The notes beneath the pieces were generated by a model. It was not told the DNA's origin. It searched no databases and saw only the letters and a program-made list of their open reading frames with translations. Below are positions 45,030 to 55,164 of a stretch of 64,000 bases of DNA, one piece after another (within the stretch, counting starts at the first letter, position 1; every line of letters starts with the position of its first letter). Origin of the DNA: Rhodopirellula sp. (GTDB lineage Bacteria > Planctomycetota > Planctomycetia > Pirellulales > Pirellulaceae). Position numbers and translations under genes: made by a program. The DNA is taken from NCBI GenBank assembly GCA_002690925.1, contig NZGD01000237.1, positions 1 to 64,000 of the forward strand. Reading direction: 5' to 3'.

Positions 45030-47636
45030 TTACGCAGCTTTCTTATCAGAGTCAGTTTTCGGTTTCTGGGGGTCATCTGTGATCTGAATTGCTGAGGCGG
45101 CGTTTCGTTCACGACGCAGGTCCCGAATCTTTTTAACGTGATCATGCAGTTGATTTTCCATGTCGCGGATTTGGTCCTGCCCCTTGGCGTTGGTGTCCAG
45201 GCTATCTTCGAGTTCCTTGCGGATGCAACCAAGGTGCGCTCTTAATTCTGTGACCTCCTGTCTCAGCAGATCCCGCTCTTTGCGGTCAGATCGAGCACCA
45301 TCCAGTTCATTCGATAAGCCTTCAATTTCACGAAGTTGCTGCGCGACTTCATTGCTTTTCATACTGATATCGTTGACCAGGGCCTCACATTGTTGCGATT
45401 TGGATTTCAGTTGTTTTTTCACTTCATTTATTTCTGCCGTTAGCTGTAGTTTTTGATCGTGAGCGGTTCTCGCCATTTCAAGTTGATTCGTCAGCTCGTC
45501 GATCTCAGTTTGTCGTTCGTCCAGTTTGCTTGTTTTTGCTGCCAGATCATCAACAATGGCATCGTGCTGCTGCGATCTGGCCTTCAACTGTGTTTTCAAC
45601 TCAGCAATGGTGGTGTCCCGTGCCTCTACTTCAGATTTAAAAGCCAATTCCAGTTTCTCATGTTCAATCGCTGTCTGTGACAATCTCTCATTCAGCTGTT
45701 TGGCTTCTGTCAGATGATTCGTGATTTGTTTGCCTAGTCGACTGACGGTAGCTTCGAGATCGTCGCGTGTACCGGTCAGCTGCTCGCACTCCTGTTTTAC
45801 GACCTGCAGTTCAGTGTGACATTCATCGAGTTGCTGCTGGCTAATGCTGGCCTGTTTCAGTTCTCTTTGCATTTGCCGTGCGTGCTCAGCAGCCTGTTGG
45901 TTGGCGGTCGAAAGAAGTGCATTGTCGGTGGAGAGAAAGCCAACTTCGTTGGACATTGATAGGATGCGATCTTCCAATGCGTGAATTTCAGCAATGGTGA
46001 TCGCGAGTTCGCCTTCGGTTTCATCACATATTCGTTCGGCAGTGAGAACGTTGGCCTCGTGCTGTTCGATTTGGCTACAGGCAAGCTCGAGTTCAGATTG
46101 TCTGTGTTTCAGTGCAAGTTCGAGTTCAGGAACGCACGCGGCCTGACGACTCAATTCCGTAATTTGAACCGTGTTTTGAAGGAAGCGGCTTTCTAATTCT
46201 GTGTTGCGTATGTGGTATTGCTGAATTGTCTGCTGTGCTGTTTCCAATTCAGTTTGGACAGCATGCCAGTCGTTTGCCTTCTCTCTTAGTTCGGCCAAGG
46301 CAGAGGTTTCCAACGCCAGTTGTGCTCTCGTTTCGGCCAATTCCAAGGAGTGAATTACATTTTCCTCGCGAATAGCACATAACTCGATGACTTGTTGTTC
46401 TTGTCGTTCAACGGTTTTTTGCAGGTCAGCAACTTTTGACCGGAAAGCAATTTCCTTGGTATTGGACTGTGCAAGTTCAAGGGAGAGATGAGAGATCTGT
46501 ACTTGTGACTCGGCATGCGCATTTTGAGCAGTATTTAGAGCAAGATCAGATTGTGCACATGCTGTTGTTTCGACGCTGAGTTGAGACTCCAAGTCGGCGA
46601 GTTGTTTTTGGCAGGCGGTGTTGAATTGTTCCAGCTGTAAACGGTTTTCCCGTTCATCCACAAGCTTTACGTTGAGATCGCTTAACTGTTGTTCTCGTTC
46701 AGCGAGCTTAGTGGTTTGAAGTTCCAGGTGTGACTCACATTGGTCTAAAGCTTGTCGTTGTTCGGCAAGTGAATTAGCCGCTACCGCGAGATCTTTTGCC
46801 AACTCATCACGTTCAGCCTGAATGAGTTTCGATGAGGTGAGGTCAGTTTCAAGTCGTGTTAGCGTATGTACGTGGGCCTGTGATTGTTGTCGAAGATGGT
46901 CTCTTTCTGTGCGAAGCGCATCGATGTCTTCACATCGTGCCACCAAATCCCGTTGAGTTTCCTGTAAAGCCTCACGCGTTTCCAAAAAAGACTGTTCCTT
47001 CGTGACAATATGTTCTTCGAGCTTTCTTATCGAACCTTGTTTTTGCTCCAGCTCAGTTTGTTGGGCCCGTGCCTGCGTTCGAAAAGTATCGAGTTCGCAC
47101 TGAGCAGTTTCAAGCTCGGAAATACGTTGGCGATATTGCTGATCTAGCCGTTCGAAGCTTTCTTGATGAGACTGGCTCTCTATCGTTAATGTCGCATTGT
47201 TTTCAATCATTTCTTGCAGCTGCTCAATGACCGTCTGGCTACGCTTTTCCTCATTCCCAAGTTGAATTTCGGCTTCATTGAGAGAATGGCGAAATTGGTT
47301 GATTTCATCTTGTGAGCTTTGCGAAATCTGTTCCAAGCGTTTGTGTTTGGAACGGAGAGTTGAGTGCGCTTGTCGCAGGATTGCTAAGTCCTCATCGATG
47401 GATGCGTTCTGTTTTTGCAGTTCTTTGACCTGATTTTTACGTTGTTTGAGCGAACTTCGAATCTTCAGGTAGCGTGTTTCCAGATCTGGATTACTGACAG
47501 CGGCCTTTCCATGATCGCGATACCAAAGCAAGTGTCCGAGCAACGTGCCTGCCAACAAAAATAAAGCAGCAGATGACAGCGGCATGCCTAAAAGTTGTAC
47601 GGAATTACCAAATAGGTCAATCATTGAAATTTCCAT
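45030..47636 (-). CDS. Membrane-anchored giant coiled-coil protein
   Basis: An 868-residue protein. One transmembrane helix (SSAALFLLAGTLLGHLLWY, about 21-39) is followed by about 800 residues of nearly unbroken heptad-rich helix, full of Glu, Gln, Leu, Ala and Arg (for example SLKQRKNQVKELQKQNASID and QLADLESQLSVETTACAQSD). It ends in a basic/polar tail (DDPQKPKTDSDKKAA). No enzymatic domain is seen. With little or no Pro or Gly over long stretches it could form a rod over 100 nm long projecting from the membrane into the cytoplasm. Such proteins act as scaffolds or membrane tethers. It is notable because planctomycetes have extensive internal membrane folds. The ATG at 47636 or the next ATG at 47624 could start it. 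Confidence 0.75.
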   Translation of the reverse strand: MEISMIDLFGNSVQLLGMPLSSAALFLLAGTLLGHLLWYRDHGKAAVSNPDLETRYLKIRSSLKQRKNQVKELQKQNASIDEDLAILRQAHSTLRSKHKRLEQISQSSQDEINQFRHSLNEAEIQLGNEEKRSQTVIEQLQEMIENNATLTIESQSHQESFERLDQQYRQRISELETAQCELDTFRTQARAQQTELEQKQGSIRKLEEHIVTKEQSFLETREALQETQRDLVARCEDIDALRTERDHLRQQSQAHVHTLTRLETDLTSSKLIQAERDELAKDLAVAANSLAEQRQALDQCESHLELQTTKLAEREQQLSDLNVKLVDERENRLQLEQFNTACQKQLADLESQLSVETTACAQSDLALNTAQNAHAESQVQISHLSLELAQSNTKEIAFRSKVADLQKTVERQEQQVIELCAIREENVIHSLELAETRAQLALETSALAELREKANDWHAVQTELETAQQTIQQYHIRNTELESRFLQNTVQITELSRQAACVPELELALKHRQSELELACSQIEQHEANVLTAERICDETEGELAITIAEIHALEDRILSMSNEVGFLSTDNALLSTANQQAAEHARQMQRELKQASISQQQLDECHTELQVVKQECEQLTGTRDDLEATVSRLGKQITNHLTEAKQLNERLSQTAIEHEKLELAFKSEVEARDTTIAELKTQLKARSQQHDAIVDDLAAKTSKLDERQTEIDELTNQLEMARTAHDQKLQLTAEINEVKKQLKSKSQQCEALVNDISMKSNEVAQQLREIEGLSNELDGARSDRKERDLLRQEVTELRAHLGCIRKELEDSLDTNAKGQDQIRDMENQLHDHVKKIRDLRRERNAASAIQITDDPQKPKTDSDKKAA

Positions 47637-47771
47637 ATTCGCGAGAGCGCGCTATGCGCGCAGCGAGAGCCAGAGTGTAATTCAGGCTGATAACATGAAT
47701 CGCCTTTCCGCGTCGATGTTGAATCTCAGAGGATTGTTTCACCGGGGGATCGTGAAACACGTTTAGTTGGC

Positions 47772-49967
47772 TTAGCTGGGTCGCCGTGGGGAAGAAACGA
47801 CACGAATGACGACTCCCTTGAAAGCAGGCGTTTTGCTAGCCGGATCGGCATGCCGGGAGACGAGAACATTCGCTTCTGGGAAGTACATCAGAGCATTGCC
47901 GGGTCGAATAGATTCGTAGGATCTCACAAAAATGTTTGGCAAGACGCCCGTGTCACTCGTGACGTCCACGAGATCTTCGTGCTCTAGCCCTAGGCGTTTG
48001 AGATCATCGGGGTGCATCAGGATGATGTCGCGACGGGTCTGATTGCGATAGAGGTCTTCTTCTTCGTAAACGACCGTATTGAATTGACCCTCACTCCGAA
48101 CCGTCATGAGTCGCAATTCCTTATCTTGGCGACCCTTGAGCTCGGGAATGGTGTGTGTGTGCAGATTTGCTCTGCCATCCTCGGTGGCAAACTTTGGTTT
48201 GTGAAATGTTCGCCCACTGATTTGAAATTCTTGTTTTGATACTTCGATGTCAGCAATTTGTTCGTATCCGGGGACGACATCAGCGATCCATTGTCGAATG
48301 GTGCTGGTTTGCTGCATGGTGTTCCAGTCAACTCCACTCGCGTCGGGGAGTAGGCGTTTGCCAAGCTCGGCGATCACTTCAACCTCACTTCGTGGTCCCG
48401 GCAGGCGTCGCGGACCGCCATCGCTCAGACGCACATAGTTGAACATCGATTCCTGTGTCGTGGGGGTCGATTCTTCATCACGGGCCAGCACCGGCAGAAT
48501 GTAGGTCTCAGCAGCCAAGCCATTCACGTGGCCAGTATTCATGGTGGTGCTAAGCATCACATTCATGTCTAAACGTGAAAGAGCTTCTGCTGCAAATTTC
48601 GAATCCGGGTTCGAACCGAATAGATTTCCACCTAATGAAAATCCAAATGACAGCTCGAACCGGCTGGCTGCTTCCATGCACTCCAGAGTATCTTTTCCAA
48701 CAGTTGTTGGTAGCTTGACCTGATATTTTGATTGGAGTGCATCAAAAATTTGTGTCTTCAGTTTTGGAGTGACTCCCACGCTACCCATACCCTGCACATT
48801 GCTGTGACCCCGAATTGGCATCAGGCCACATCCGGGTTTACCGACCATTCCCCGGCAGAGTGCAAGGTTTGCTACTGCCTGTACATTCTGGACACCATGT
48901 GCATGATGGGTAATCCCCATGGTCCATGCGAAGATGCACCGTTTGGAATCGGCGTAAATTTTTGCAATGTTCTCAATGTCGCTGCGCGGCACCCCTGATT
49001 TTGTTTCGATCTCTTCCCAGGTAATCGTGTTGATCGTGTGTTGCCAACTTTCAAAATCATTGCAATGGTTTTGAAGGAAATCCAAATCCAGTGCGTCAAG
49101 TTGACTGACAGCCTTTGCAACGCCCCAAAGAAGTGCCAGATCCCCTCCAATGTGTGGTTGCACATAGTGGCTTGCAATCTTGGAACCTTTTAAAAGAGAA
49201 ACAGGGTCGCTTGGGACCCGGAACTTCAGCATTCCTGTTTCACGGACGGGATTGATCACAACGACCTTGCCTCCCCTACGTCGCAGATGCATCAGGCTGG
49301 TCATCAAACGGGGGTGGTTACTGGCAGGGTTTCCGCCAATCACAAAGATACAGTCAGCATCATCTACATCTTCCAGCACCACGGTTGCTGTACCGCTTCC
49401 GATTGCTGTTTGAAGTCCCACACCACTTGCTTGATGACAGTAGTAACTGCAATTGTTGACGTTGTTGGTGCCGTAAACTCGAGCCATCAACTGCAGCAGA
49501 AATCCTGCTTCATTGCTACTACGTCCACTGAAATACCAGAACGTGCGGTCGGCAGCGGTGTGGCGAAGTTTTTCGATAATCGCAGCATAGGCTTCCTGCC
49601 ACGTTACGGTTTCAAAGTGTGAGGTACCTTTGCGGTATCTGATCGGATGAACGAGTCGACCCAGATGCTCCAGTTCACGAGGTGTCAGTTCTTTTAACTC
49701 GGAAATCGAATTCTGTTTCCAGAAAGTTGGTTCAATGGCCGGTTGCATATCGGCAACCATAGCCTGCAGTGATTTTTTGCAGACTTCCGGAAAAGATCCG
49801 GTTTCATTGACCATGCCACCTTTCTGGCCACCCATTCCCAGCGCACAGGTTTTGCACGAGTTGCGGGTCCGCATGGCTTTATACAGCTTCCACAATCCAC
49901 CTGCTTCCCGTCCCTTTTTCCAAGTGTAGTGAATTGCTCGGAATCCGCCCCCGCTGCCAACCTTCAT
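47772..49967 (-). CDS. FdhF/YdeP-type molybdopterin oxidoreductase
   Basis: A 731-residue protein of the formate-dehydrogenase-H-like group. The N-terminal SCKTCALGMGGQKGGMVNE replaces the usual Fe-S ferredoxin-like domain. The molybdopterin-binding core follows (WYFSGRSSNEAGFLLQLMAR, YYCHQASGVGLQTAIGSGTA, VIGGNPASNHPRLM, and FAWTMGITHHAHGVQNV). A C-terminal molydopterin-dinucleotide domain comes last (MTVRSEGQFNTVVYEEEDLYRN). Only a few Cys remain at the N-terminus, so a full 4Fe-4S site is doubtful. E. coli YdeP is linked to acid resistance, but its substrate is unknown. It is soluble and lies downstream of a sulfatase on the same strand, 82 bases away. A role in formate or aldehyde oxidation is not proven. 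Confidence 0.88.
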   Translation of the reverse strand: MKVGSGGGFRAIHYTWKKGREAGGLWKLYKAMRTRNSCKTCALGMGGQKGGMVNETGSFPEVCKKSLQAMVADMQPAIEPTFWKQNSISELKELTPRELEHLGRLVHPIRYRKGTSHFETVTWQEAYAAIIEKLRHTAADRTFWYFSGRSSNEAGFLLQLMARVYGTNNVNNCSYYCHQASGVGLQTAIGSGTATVVLEDVDDADCIFVIGGNPASNHPRLMTSLMHLRRRGGKVVVINPVRETGMLKFRVPSDPVSLLKGSKIASHYVQPHIGGDLALLWGVAKAVSQLDALDLDFLQNHCNDFESWQHTINTITWEEIETKSGVPRSDIENIAKIYADSKRCIFAWTMGITHHAHGVQNVQAVANLALCRGMVGKPGCGLMPIRGHSNVQGMGSVGVTPKLKTQIFDALQSKYQVKLPTTVGKDTLECMEAASRFELSFGFSLGGNLFGSNPDSKFAAEALSRLDMNVMLSTTMNTGHVNGLAAETYILPVLARDEESTPTTQESMFNYVRLSDGGPRRLPGPRSEVEVIAELGKRLLPDASGVDWNTMQQTSTIRQWIADVVPGYEQIADIEVSKQEFQISGRTFHKPKFATEDGRANLHTHTIPELKGRQDKELRLMTVRSEGQFNTVVYEEEDLYRNQTRRDIILMHPDDLKRLGLEHEDLVDVTSDTGVLPNIFVRSYESIRPGNALMYFPEANVLVSRHADPASKTPAFKGVVIRVVSSPRRPS

Positions 49968-50049
49968 CAGAGTGCCTTTCTTCGAGGTGCAATCATGGCT
50001 GCCGCTAGGTCACAGATTGTCTCAGAAAACCGATCCCTTGGCTATTACT

Positions 50050-51510
50050 TCACCGCTGTGGGACTTTTCGCGTATTTTCAAAGCGGATTTGACGGATTCC
50101 AATGGGTGCTTGTTGTGCGTGGTGAACCCGCATCTTGAGTAATTCTGCGAGTTGTGAAATTGTTTTGCTTTGATCTTTGCGTGCAGCCAAATTGTGCATT
50201 TCTGCGGGATCACTCTGGTGATCGTAAAGCTCCTTGCCATCGCTGCCCTGTTCACCCCACTCTGTGTATCGATATCGGTGGGTGCGAATGCTGTATCCAT
50301 TTTCGTACTGCGTGAGAGCTGATGTTCTGGAAACGATCTTTGGATCTATGAGGCTGTCTTTCAGGCTGATCCCGGATGTGAATGGGGGTGTAGCGACGTC
50401 GGCTAGGTCTGCCAGGGTTGGGTACAAGTCAACCATTTCAGCGATGGACTTTGCGTTTTGCCCATTTGAGATTCCTGGTCCTGCGATGACCAAAGGTACG
50501 CGAGACGCATTCTCAAAGAGTGTTGTTTTCTGCCAGTGTCCGTGTTCGCCCATGTGATAGCCGTGATCCGAAGTGAAGATCACGATTGTATTTTTCGACA
50601 AGTTCGTTTCGTCGAGAGCATCGAGAATGCGACCCAATTGCGCGTCAGCAAAACTGATTGATGCGTAGTATGCCTGAATAGCCTTGATCCCCAGTTTTGG
50701 ATCAAGGTTTACTTGATCTTTCTTTCTGGTCAGTGATCTGCGAGCTGGTTCAGGAAGTGTCTGAAGATAATCTTTCGGAACGCTGGGCACATCCAGTTCA
50801 TCTAAAGGGTACATGTCAAAATATTTTTTCGGAGCAACGAATGGTGTGTGTGGACGGAACAAGCCCACTGCCAGAAAAAAGTTTTGGTCTGATGTCGCAT
50901 ATTTATCCAGTAGCTCGATAGCCTCTGATGCAGCAATCCCATCAGTTTGTTGTTCATCTGTGCCATCAGCAGCAAGCCAACTCAGTGTGGCACCGAAGCT
51001 GCCTTTTCTAAGACTGAAAATTTTATCTTCGTCATCTTTGTCTCTTCCACGCGGATTGATCGTTTGATCCCACGAATAGGGGTCGTCATGACCGCCCGTG
51101 CCGATTTGCTTAGGCACGTTGTAATGATAGATTTTCCCTATCCGTGCGGACCGGTAGCCTGCATTCCGAAACAGTTGTGACAGCGTTTTCACATTTGGAA
51201 TGTGTTCGCGTATGTAAATCGCGTTACGGTGGATGAGTGTCTGGTCAGCGTAAAGACCCGTCATGAATGAAGCTCGGCTTGGACCACAGAGTGGATATTG
51301 GCAATACGCTTGCGGAAATCGGACACCGCGGGATGCCAGGCGGTCAATGTTGGGGGTTTTGACCAGGGGGTGACCGTAGCAACTGATATCACAGTTCAAG
51401 TCATCACAAATTAGAAACAGAACATTTGGTTTCTCTGCGGCGAAAACATGTGACACCCGTGATTTACCTAGGAAGGCAAAGGCCAACAGGCACAACAGAA
51501 ATTTCGACAT
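50050..51510 (-). CDS. Secreted sulfatase (iduronate-2-sulfatase-like)
   Basis: A 486-residue protein with a signal peptide (MSKFLLCLLAFAFLGKSRVSHVFA). The calcium-binding pair is in LFLICDDLN. The active-site motif CGPSR (75-79), whose cysteine is converted to formylglycine, lies in YPLCGPSRASFMTGLYADQT. Later FTSDHGYHMGEHGHWQK completes the metal site. The overall pattern, including GIKAIQAYYASISFADAQLGRILDAL, resembles iduronate-2-sulfatases that remove sulfate from glycans. It acts outside the cytoplasm, probably on algal or animal sulfated polysaccharides, in keeping with the planctomycete lifestyle. GAGG precedes the ATG at 51510. The maturation enzyme is not in this window. Confidence 0.93.
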   Translation of the reverse strand: MSKFLLCLLAFAFLGKSRVSHVFAAEKPNVLFLICDDLNCDISCYGHPLVKTPNIDRLASRGVRFPQAYCQYPLCGPSRASFMTGLYADQTLIHRNAIYIREHIPNVKTLSQLFRNAGYRSARIGKIYHYNVPKQIGTGGHDDPYSWDQTINPRGRDKDDEDKIFSLRKGSFGATLSWLAADGTDEQQTDGIAASEAIELLDKYATSDQNFFLAVGLFRPHTPFVAPKKYFDMYPLDELDVPSVPKDYLQTLPEPARRSLTRKKDQVNLDPKLGIKAIQAYYASISFADAQLGRILDALDETNLSKNTIVIFTSDHGYHMGEHGHWQKTTLFENASRVPLVIAGPGISNGQNAKSIAEMVDLYPTLADLADVATPPFTSGISLKDSLIDPKIVSRTSALTQYENGYSIRTHRYRYTEWGEQGSDGKELYDHQSDPAEMHNLAARKDQSKTISQLAELLKMRVHHAQQAPIGIRQIRFENTRKVPQR

Positions 51511-51778
51511 GACCGCCTCGATAAGTTGACCGAGAAAGAATTAAAGAGCAGGTGGCATAAGTGTAGAATCACCACGATTCAGACAGTGATTGAAAGACAA
51601 TTATGGCTCGCGTACAGATGTCAGCTGTATTTGTGTTGCACTGCGTCCAAGACGTCCGTTTTGAGAAATTGGTCACGGAGCACAGACCATCACAACGTGA
51701 TGGGGCTTGGGTTGCTGCGGGTGGCTTTGTTTCTCGCAGGATACGGCACACCATCTTGTGGCCAAAGCCGAGAAGCGA

Positions 51779-53008
51779 TCAGGGTCGCAGGTTTTCGCCT
51801 CTGGCATGTCGAGCGAGTGTTTCCTGATATTTCTGCTTACCTTCTTCGACGGATTTCCGGATTTCTTTGGCGCTGTCTTCGGATTCTTTCCTAAGGTCAG
51901 CAATCATCTCAAGGGACTCGACCTGGAAACCGCTGATCGCATCGACGAGTTTCTGTACCGAATCCGGATTGATAGTGCTTCCGTATCCTGCTTTTAGTGC
52001 AGCTCGCTCCAGTTCCCTACCAAGGTCAGCGATGTCTTCCAGTCCTTTGTTGACTCCAGTCTTCATCGCTTCCGTCGCCTGAGTGACTTCGTGCAGTCCG
52101 TGTTGACTGGTATAGACTGTCCCCAGAATAGTGAAGACGTGTTCGTTGGTTGTGAAGAATGTGACAGACCTTCGGTACACCCGTTCTTTGACGTCATGGG
52201 TTTGCTTGAGTTTGGTGATCAGTGTTTCACCGACGTCATAGCCAACTTCGAGATTTTCAGCAATGTCCTTGAGCAGTTGGTAGGTCGCATCTTCTTTTTC
52301 AAAACTGTATCGAGCTTCATCGCGAGTTAATTCGAGTCTGCTTTTTTCACTTTCATCATCACCGCTGTAGGAATCCAGTGCCTCCTGGGTTTCACTTAGC
52401 GAAACTTTGGCTTGTTCGAGAATCGGCATCTGTGCATCAAAGAGGTCACGGGCCAGGATTTCTGCTTCCTTCAATGCGAAGCGAAAATCGATGTAGCCCT
52501 CCATGATCGCTTCTTCGCGTTTCAGCTGTTCTTTCGTGTCTTTCGCCACTTCGCTGTAGACTTCAACAATCTTTTCGAATCGATCACTTGGTGTTCCGCG
52601 TCGCATCTTCATCCACCAGTTTGACACTTTCTCTGTGCCGCTGATTTTTCCATCATCAAGTTGATTGATCAGCCGCTTACTATCTTCACGGACCGAATCA
52701 AACATCTGTGTGATATTCATGTACCGGTCACCGACCGAGATTCCTTCGACGTTTTCGCGGACGAGAGCGTTGAAAGCACTCATGTGCTGAATGACATCGG
52801 CAATGGCGAGGACTTTGGCCTCATCGAGATGTTTGACATCTTCGAGCAGGCTGATGAGTTCTTGTGGTGCTGTATTTGAACTGTCAACGCCGAAGTCTTT
52901 GAGCACATTAACAGCTCGACCGAGGTATTTGCGCATGGACGTCGATTCCTGAGCCTGTCTGCTGGATGCACTGGGCTCGGGGGCAGGTTGCTGTGCTTGA
53001 TCTGACAT
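51779..53008 (-). CDS. TelA-like helical protein (toxic anion resistance resemblance)
   Basis: A 409-residue, almost entirely alpha-helical cytosolic protein from the ATG at 53008, which has AGGAG 11 bases upstream. A Gln/Pro/Ser-rich leader (about 1-30) is followed by long amphipathic helices. The segment VSNWWMKMRRGTPSDRFEKI and the end NPDSVQKLVDAISGFQVESLEMI followed by a Lys/Glu helix recall TelA proteins (Pfam PF05816), which are linked to tellurite and antimicrobial tolerance. The resemblance is weak and from memory only. It diverges from a two-gene set coding for a tail-anchored protein and a coiled-coil protein, likely partners. Other possibilities are a generic coiled-coil scaffold. 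Confidence 0.5.
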   Translation of the reverse strand: MSDQAQQPAPEPSASSRQAQESTSMRKYLGRAVNVLKDFGVDSSNTAPQELISLLEDVKHLDEAKVLAIADVIQHMSAFNALVRENVEGISVGDRYMNITQMFDSVREDSKRLINQLDDGKISGTEKVSNWWMKMRRGTPSDRFEKIVEVYSEVAKDTKEQLKREEAIMEGYIDFRFALKEAEILARDLFDAQMPILEQAKVSLSETQEALDSYSGDDESEKSRLELTRDEARYSFEKEDATYQLLKDIAENLEVGYDVGETLITKLKQTHDVKERVYRRSVTFFTTNEHVFTILGTVYTSQHGLHEVTQATEAMKTGVNKGLEDIADLGRELERAALKAGYGSTINPDSVQKLVDAISGFQVESLEMIADLRKESEDSAKEIRKSVEEGKQKYQETLARHARGENLRP

Positions 53009-53234
53009 GACGGCAAATTCTCCTGGTAAATAAGTTGTTGGAGAAACGGCGTTTCCGATCCTTCCCAACCGTTATTAGCGTAGCGCGTAGACCCCGTGGC
53101 TGCAATCAGTTACTCAGGGGGGAAACGTGATTTCCGGCCCACCGCCAGTTTTCACGCTCCCCGAATGCGGAAAACGTGCCGATTGAATAGACTACATATC
53201 GGTCAGGACACTCCCACCCCGCTCCGCGAAGATC

Positions 53235-53651
53235 ATGGCTAACCAGTCTCAGGCCCAGACGCCCTATCGATCAGCAGTTCGAGCTCATAGAAGATCGAGT
53301 TCGTTACCCGAGGAAAGTCTATCGCTTCAGGAGACTCTCCGTGTCATGGATGTGGCTCGGGAAATGCGGGATCAGCGGGAAACAGCTGAAGAAATGTTTC
53401 GCCGCGATGATCTGAGGACCCAATTACGTGACAAGTTGGTTCGTACGGCCCACATGTCCGGTGACAATGTCACAGAAGCAGAAATTGAGCTGGCCATTGA
53501 GCAGTTTTTTGAATCTGCCCATACCTACCAGGACCCTCAGCCTGGCCTGAAATCTTTCGTGGCTCATTGCTGGGTTTGGCGCGGTCGTTTGACTCTTGCA
53601 GCCGTAACTCTCACCACTGTCCTCGGTGGACTTTGGTTTATGTTTTCCTGA
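53235..53651 (+). CDS. Small tail-anchored protein
   Basis: A 138-residue protein with a long cytosolic helical part (SLQETLRVMDVAREMRDQRE, MFRRDDLRTQLRDKLVRTAH, VTEAEIELAIEQFFESAHTY). A single transmembrane helix lies at the very C-terminus (LTLAAVTLTTVLGGLWFMF), typical of tail anchoring. The conserved-looking core is acidic and basic in alternation. I recognise no characterised family. It opens a rightward pair with the coiled-coil gene 27 bases downstream and diverges from the TelA-like gene, so the three proteins probably form a membrane-associated assembly (inference). Confidence 0.6.
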   Translation: MANQSQAQTPYRSAVRAHRRSSSLPEESLSLQETLRVMDVAREMRDQRETAEEMFRRDDLRTQLRDKLVRTAHMSGDNVTEAEIELAIEQFFESAHTYQDPQPGLKSFVAHCWVWRGRLTLAAVTLTTVLGGLWFMFS

Positions 53652-53678
53652 TATTTCAAATTCAAGGTTGCTCGCGAG

Positions 53679-55160
53679 ATGACGATTCCTGGTCCTACCG
53701 TGCATCAACAATTGATGGATGCATACAAACGCTTGACCGAGCAATTGGAGCAAGATCGGCAGGGGATGCACGATGTGCAAAAAGAGTATGAGCAACTTGA
53801 TGCAGAACGTGATGATGCATTACGCAGTCTTGCGGAACACTATCTTCCTGAATTGACGGCTGATGCGATCGCTTCAACATGGCGCGAAGTTCAATCAGAG
53901 ATCTCAACGCTTCTATTGCAAAAAGATGATGAGGATCGGTCTTTAAAACAAGAGCTGAAGCAGTTGCAGGAAAATCGAACCGCGACTGAAAAGGCTCTTG
54001 TGGAAGCAACCAATGTATTGGATGTGGCAATTCAGGAACAGAACGAAGTTTCAGCAGTCGTTGAGGAGCGCTTGCAGGAAGAGCCCCAGTTTGTGGAGTT
54101 GGCAGATCGAGCAGCTATCGCTGAAGTAGCACTTGAGAGAGCTGAATCAAACCTACACGAAATTGATCAAGATGCTGCGAGAAAGCTTCCCTCCTATCAA
54201 GCCAGTACGCTGTTTCAATATTTGTATGAGCGTGGCTATGGAGAAAAAAGATATCGAAGTCGGGGACTGACTCGTCGCGTTGATCGTTGGCTAGCTCGCT
54301 ACATCGAATTCACAAAGGCAAGGCAGGGTTACGATTTTCTGAGACAGACACCAGATCAAATGAGAAAGATTATCGCGGAAGATCGCCGCTCATTGAATAT
54401 TGTCATGGACGAATTGGAGCGTAAACGCGATCGCGTTGCAAATGACTTGGGACTCCCGGAAAAAATAAGCCTCACTGAGCGATTCACCAAGGCTAGACAG
54501 CAAAGTCTACAAACAGCGAATTTCATTTCTGAATCAGTGAATGAAATCGAGGATCGCATTCGTGATCTCTCTGACCCGCGAGGATCTCACTACCGACAGG
54601 CAATTGAGTTGTTCAGGCAAACACTTGCTGGATTCAAGTCAAGTGATTTGAAGAAACGCGCCGAAGCAACAAAGAATGATTTGACCGATGATCAGATTGT
54701 GGCACGTTTGTCAGGTGTTGAGTCGGATCGAGGAGACTTGAAAGAGGCAACTCGTGATCGTCGTAACTTGCAAAAGCAGAAACAGGATGTCATTGAGGAA
54801 TTGGGACGCGTGATTCAGCGTTTTCGTGCAGCCCACTTTGATTCAGTGCGATCTCATTTTCTGGATAAACTCAGCATTGATGAAGAGATTTCTTACACCG
54901 AGGATGCAGAGGATGCACGTAAGCTATGGCAAAAGATTCGACGTGCCCAACGTTGGGGCGATCATGAGTCGGAAGAAGACGCTGGTGGCTCTTCACTGAA
55001 GCAAGTTCTTGTCAACGCAATGGGGAAAGCTGCGGGTGATGAGTGGAGAGAAGAGGCGCGTCGTGCTGGTTCGCGTCGTATGGAGTATGATTCGGCCAGT
55101 GACTCACACTCGGCAGTAAGGAATTACACAGAAGATAGTTCAGGCGATCATTCTCGCTGA
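53679..55160 (+). CDS. Cytosolic coiled-coil protein of unknown family
   Basis: A 493-residue protein without signal peptide. Long coiled coils (about 10-150 and 225-290, and again 325-400) flank a compact basic segment with many aromatic residues (about 180-225: LFQYLYERGYGEKRYRSRG, RWLARYIEFTKARQGYDFL). The C-terminal 60 residues are Ser/Asp/Arg-rich and disordered. The central segment looks conserved and may bind nucleic acid or a partner. The ATG at 53679 is 27 bases after the tail-anchored gene, so they share a transcript. Its stop lies only four bases from the end of the opposing 626-residue gene. Function unknown. Confidence 0.6.
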   Translation: MTIPGPTVHQQLMDAYKRLTEQLEQDRQGMHDVQKEYEQLDAERDDALRSLAEHYLPELTADAIASTWREVQSEISTLLLQKDDEDRSLKQELKQLQENRTATEKALVEATNVLDVAIQEQNEVSAVVEERLQEEPQFVELADRAAIAEVALERAESNLHEIDQDAARKLPSYQASTLFQYLYERGYGEKRYRSRGLTRRVDRWLARYIEFTKARQGYDFLRQTPDQMRKIIAEDRRSLNIVMDELERKRDRVANDLGLPEKISLTERFTKARQQSLQTANFISESVNEIEDRIRDLSDPRGSHYRQAIELFRQTLAGFKSSDLKKRAEATKNDLTDDQIVARLSGVESDRGDLKEATRDRRNLQKQKQDVIEELGRVIQRFRAAHFDSVRSHFLDKLSIDEEISYTEDAEDARKLWQKIRRAQRWGDHESEEDAGGSSLKQVLVNAMGKAAGDEWREEARRAGSRRMEYDSASDSHSAVRNYTEDSSGDHSR

Positions 55161-55164
55161 GGCC

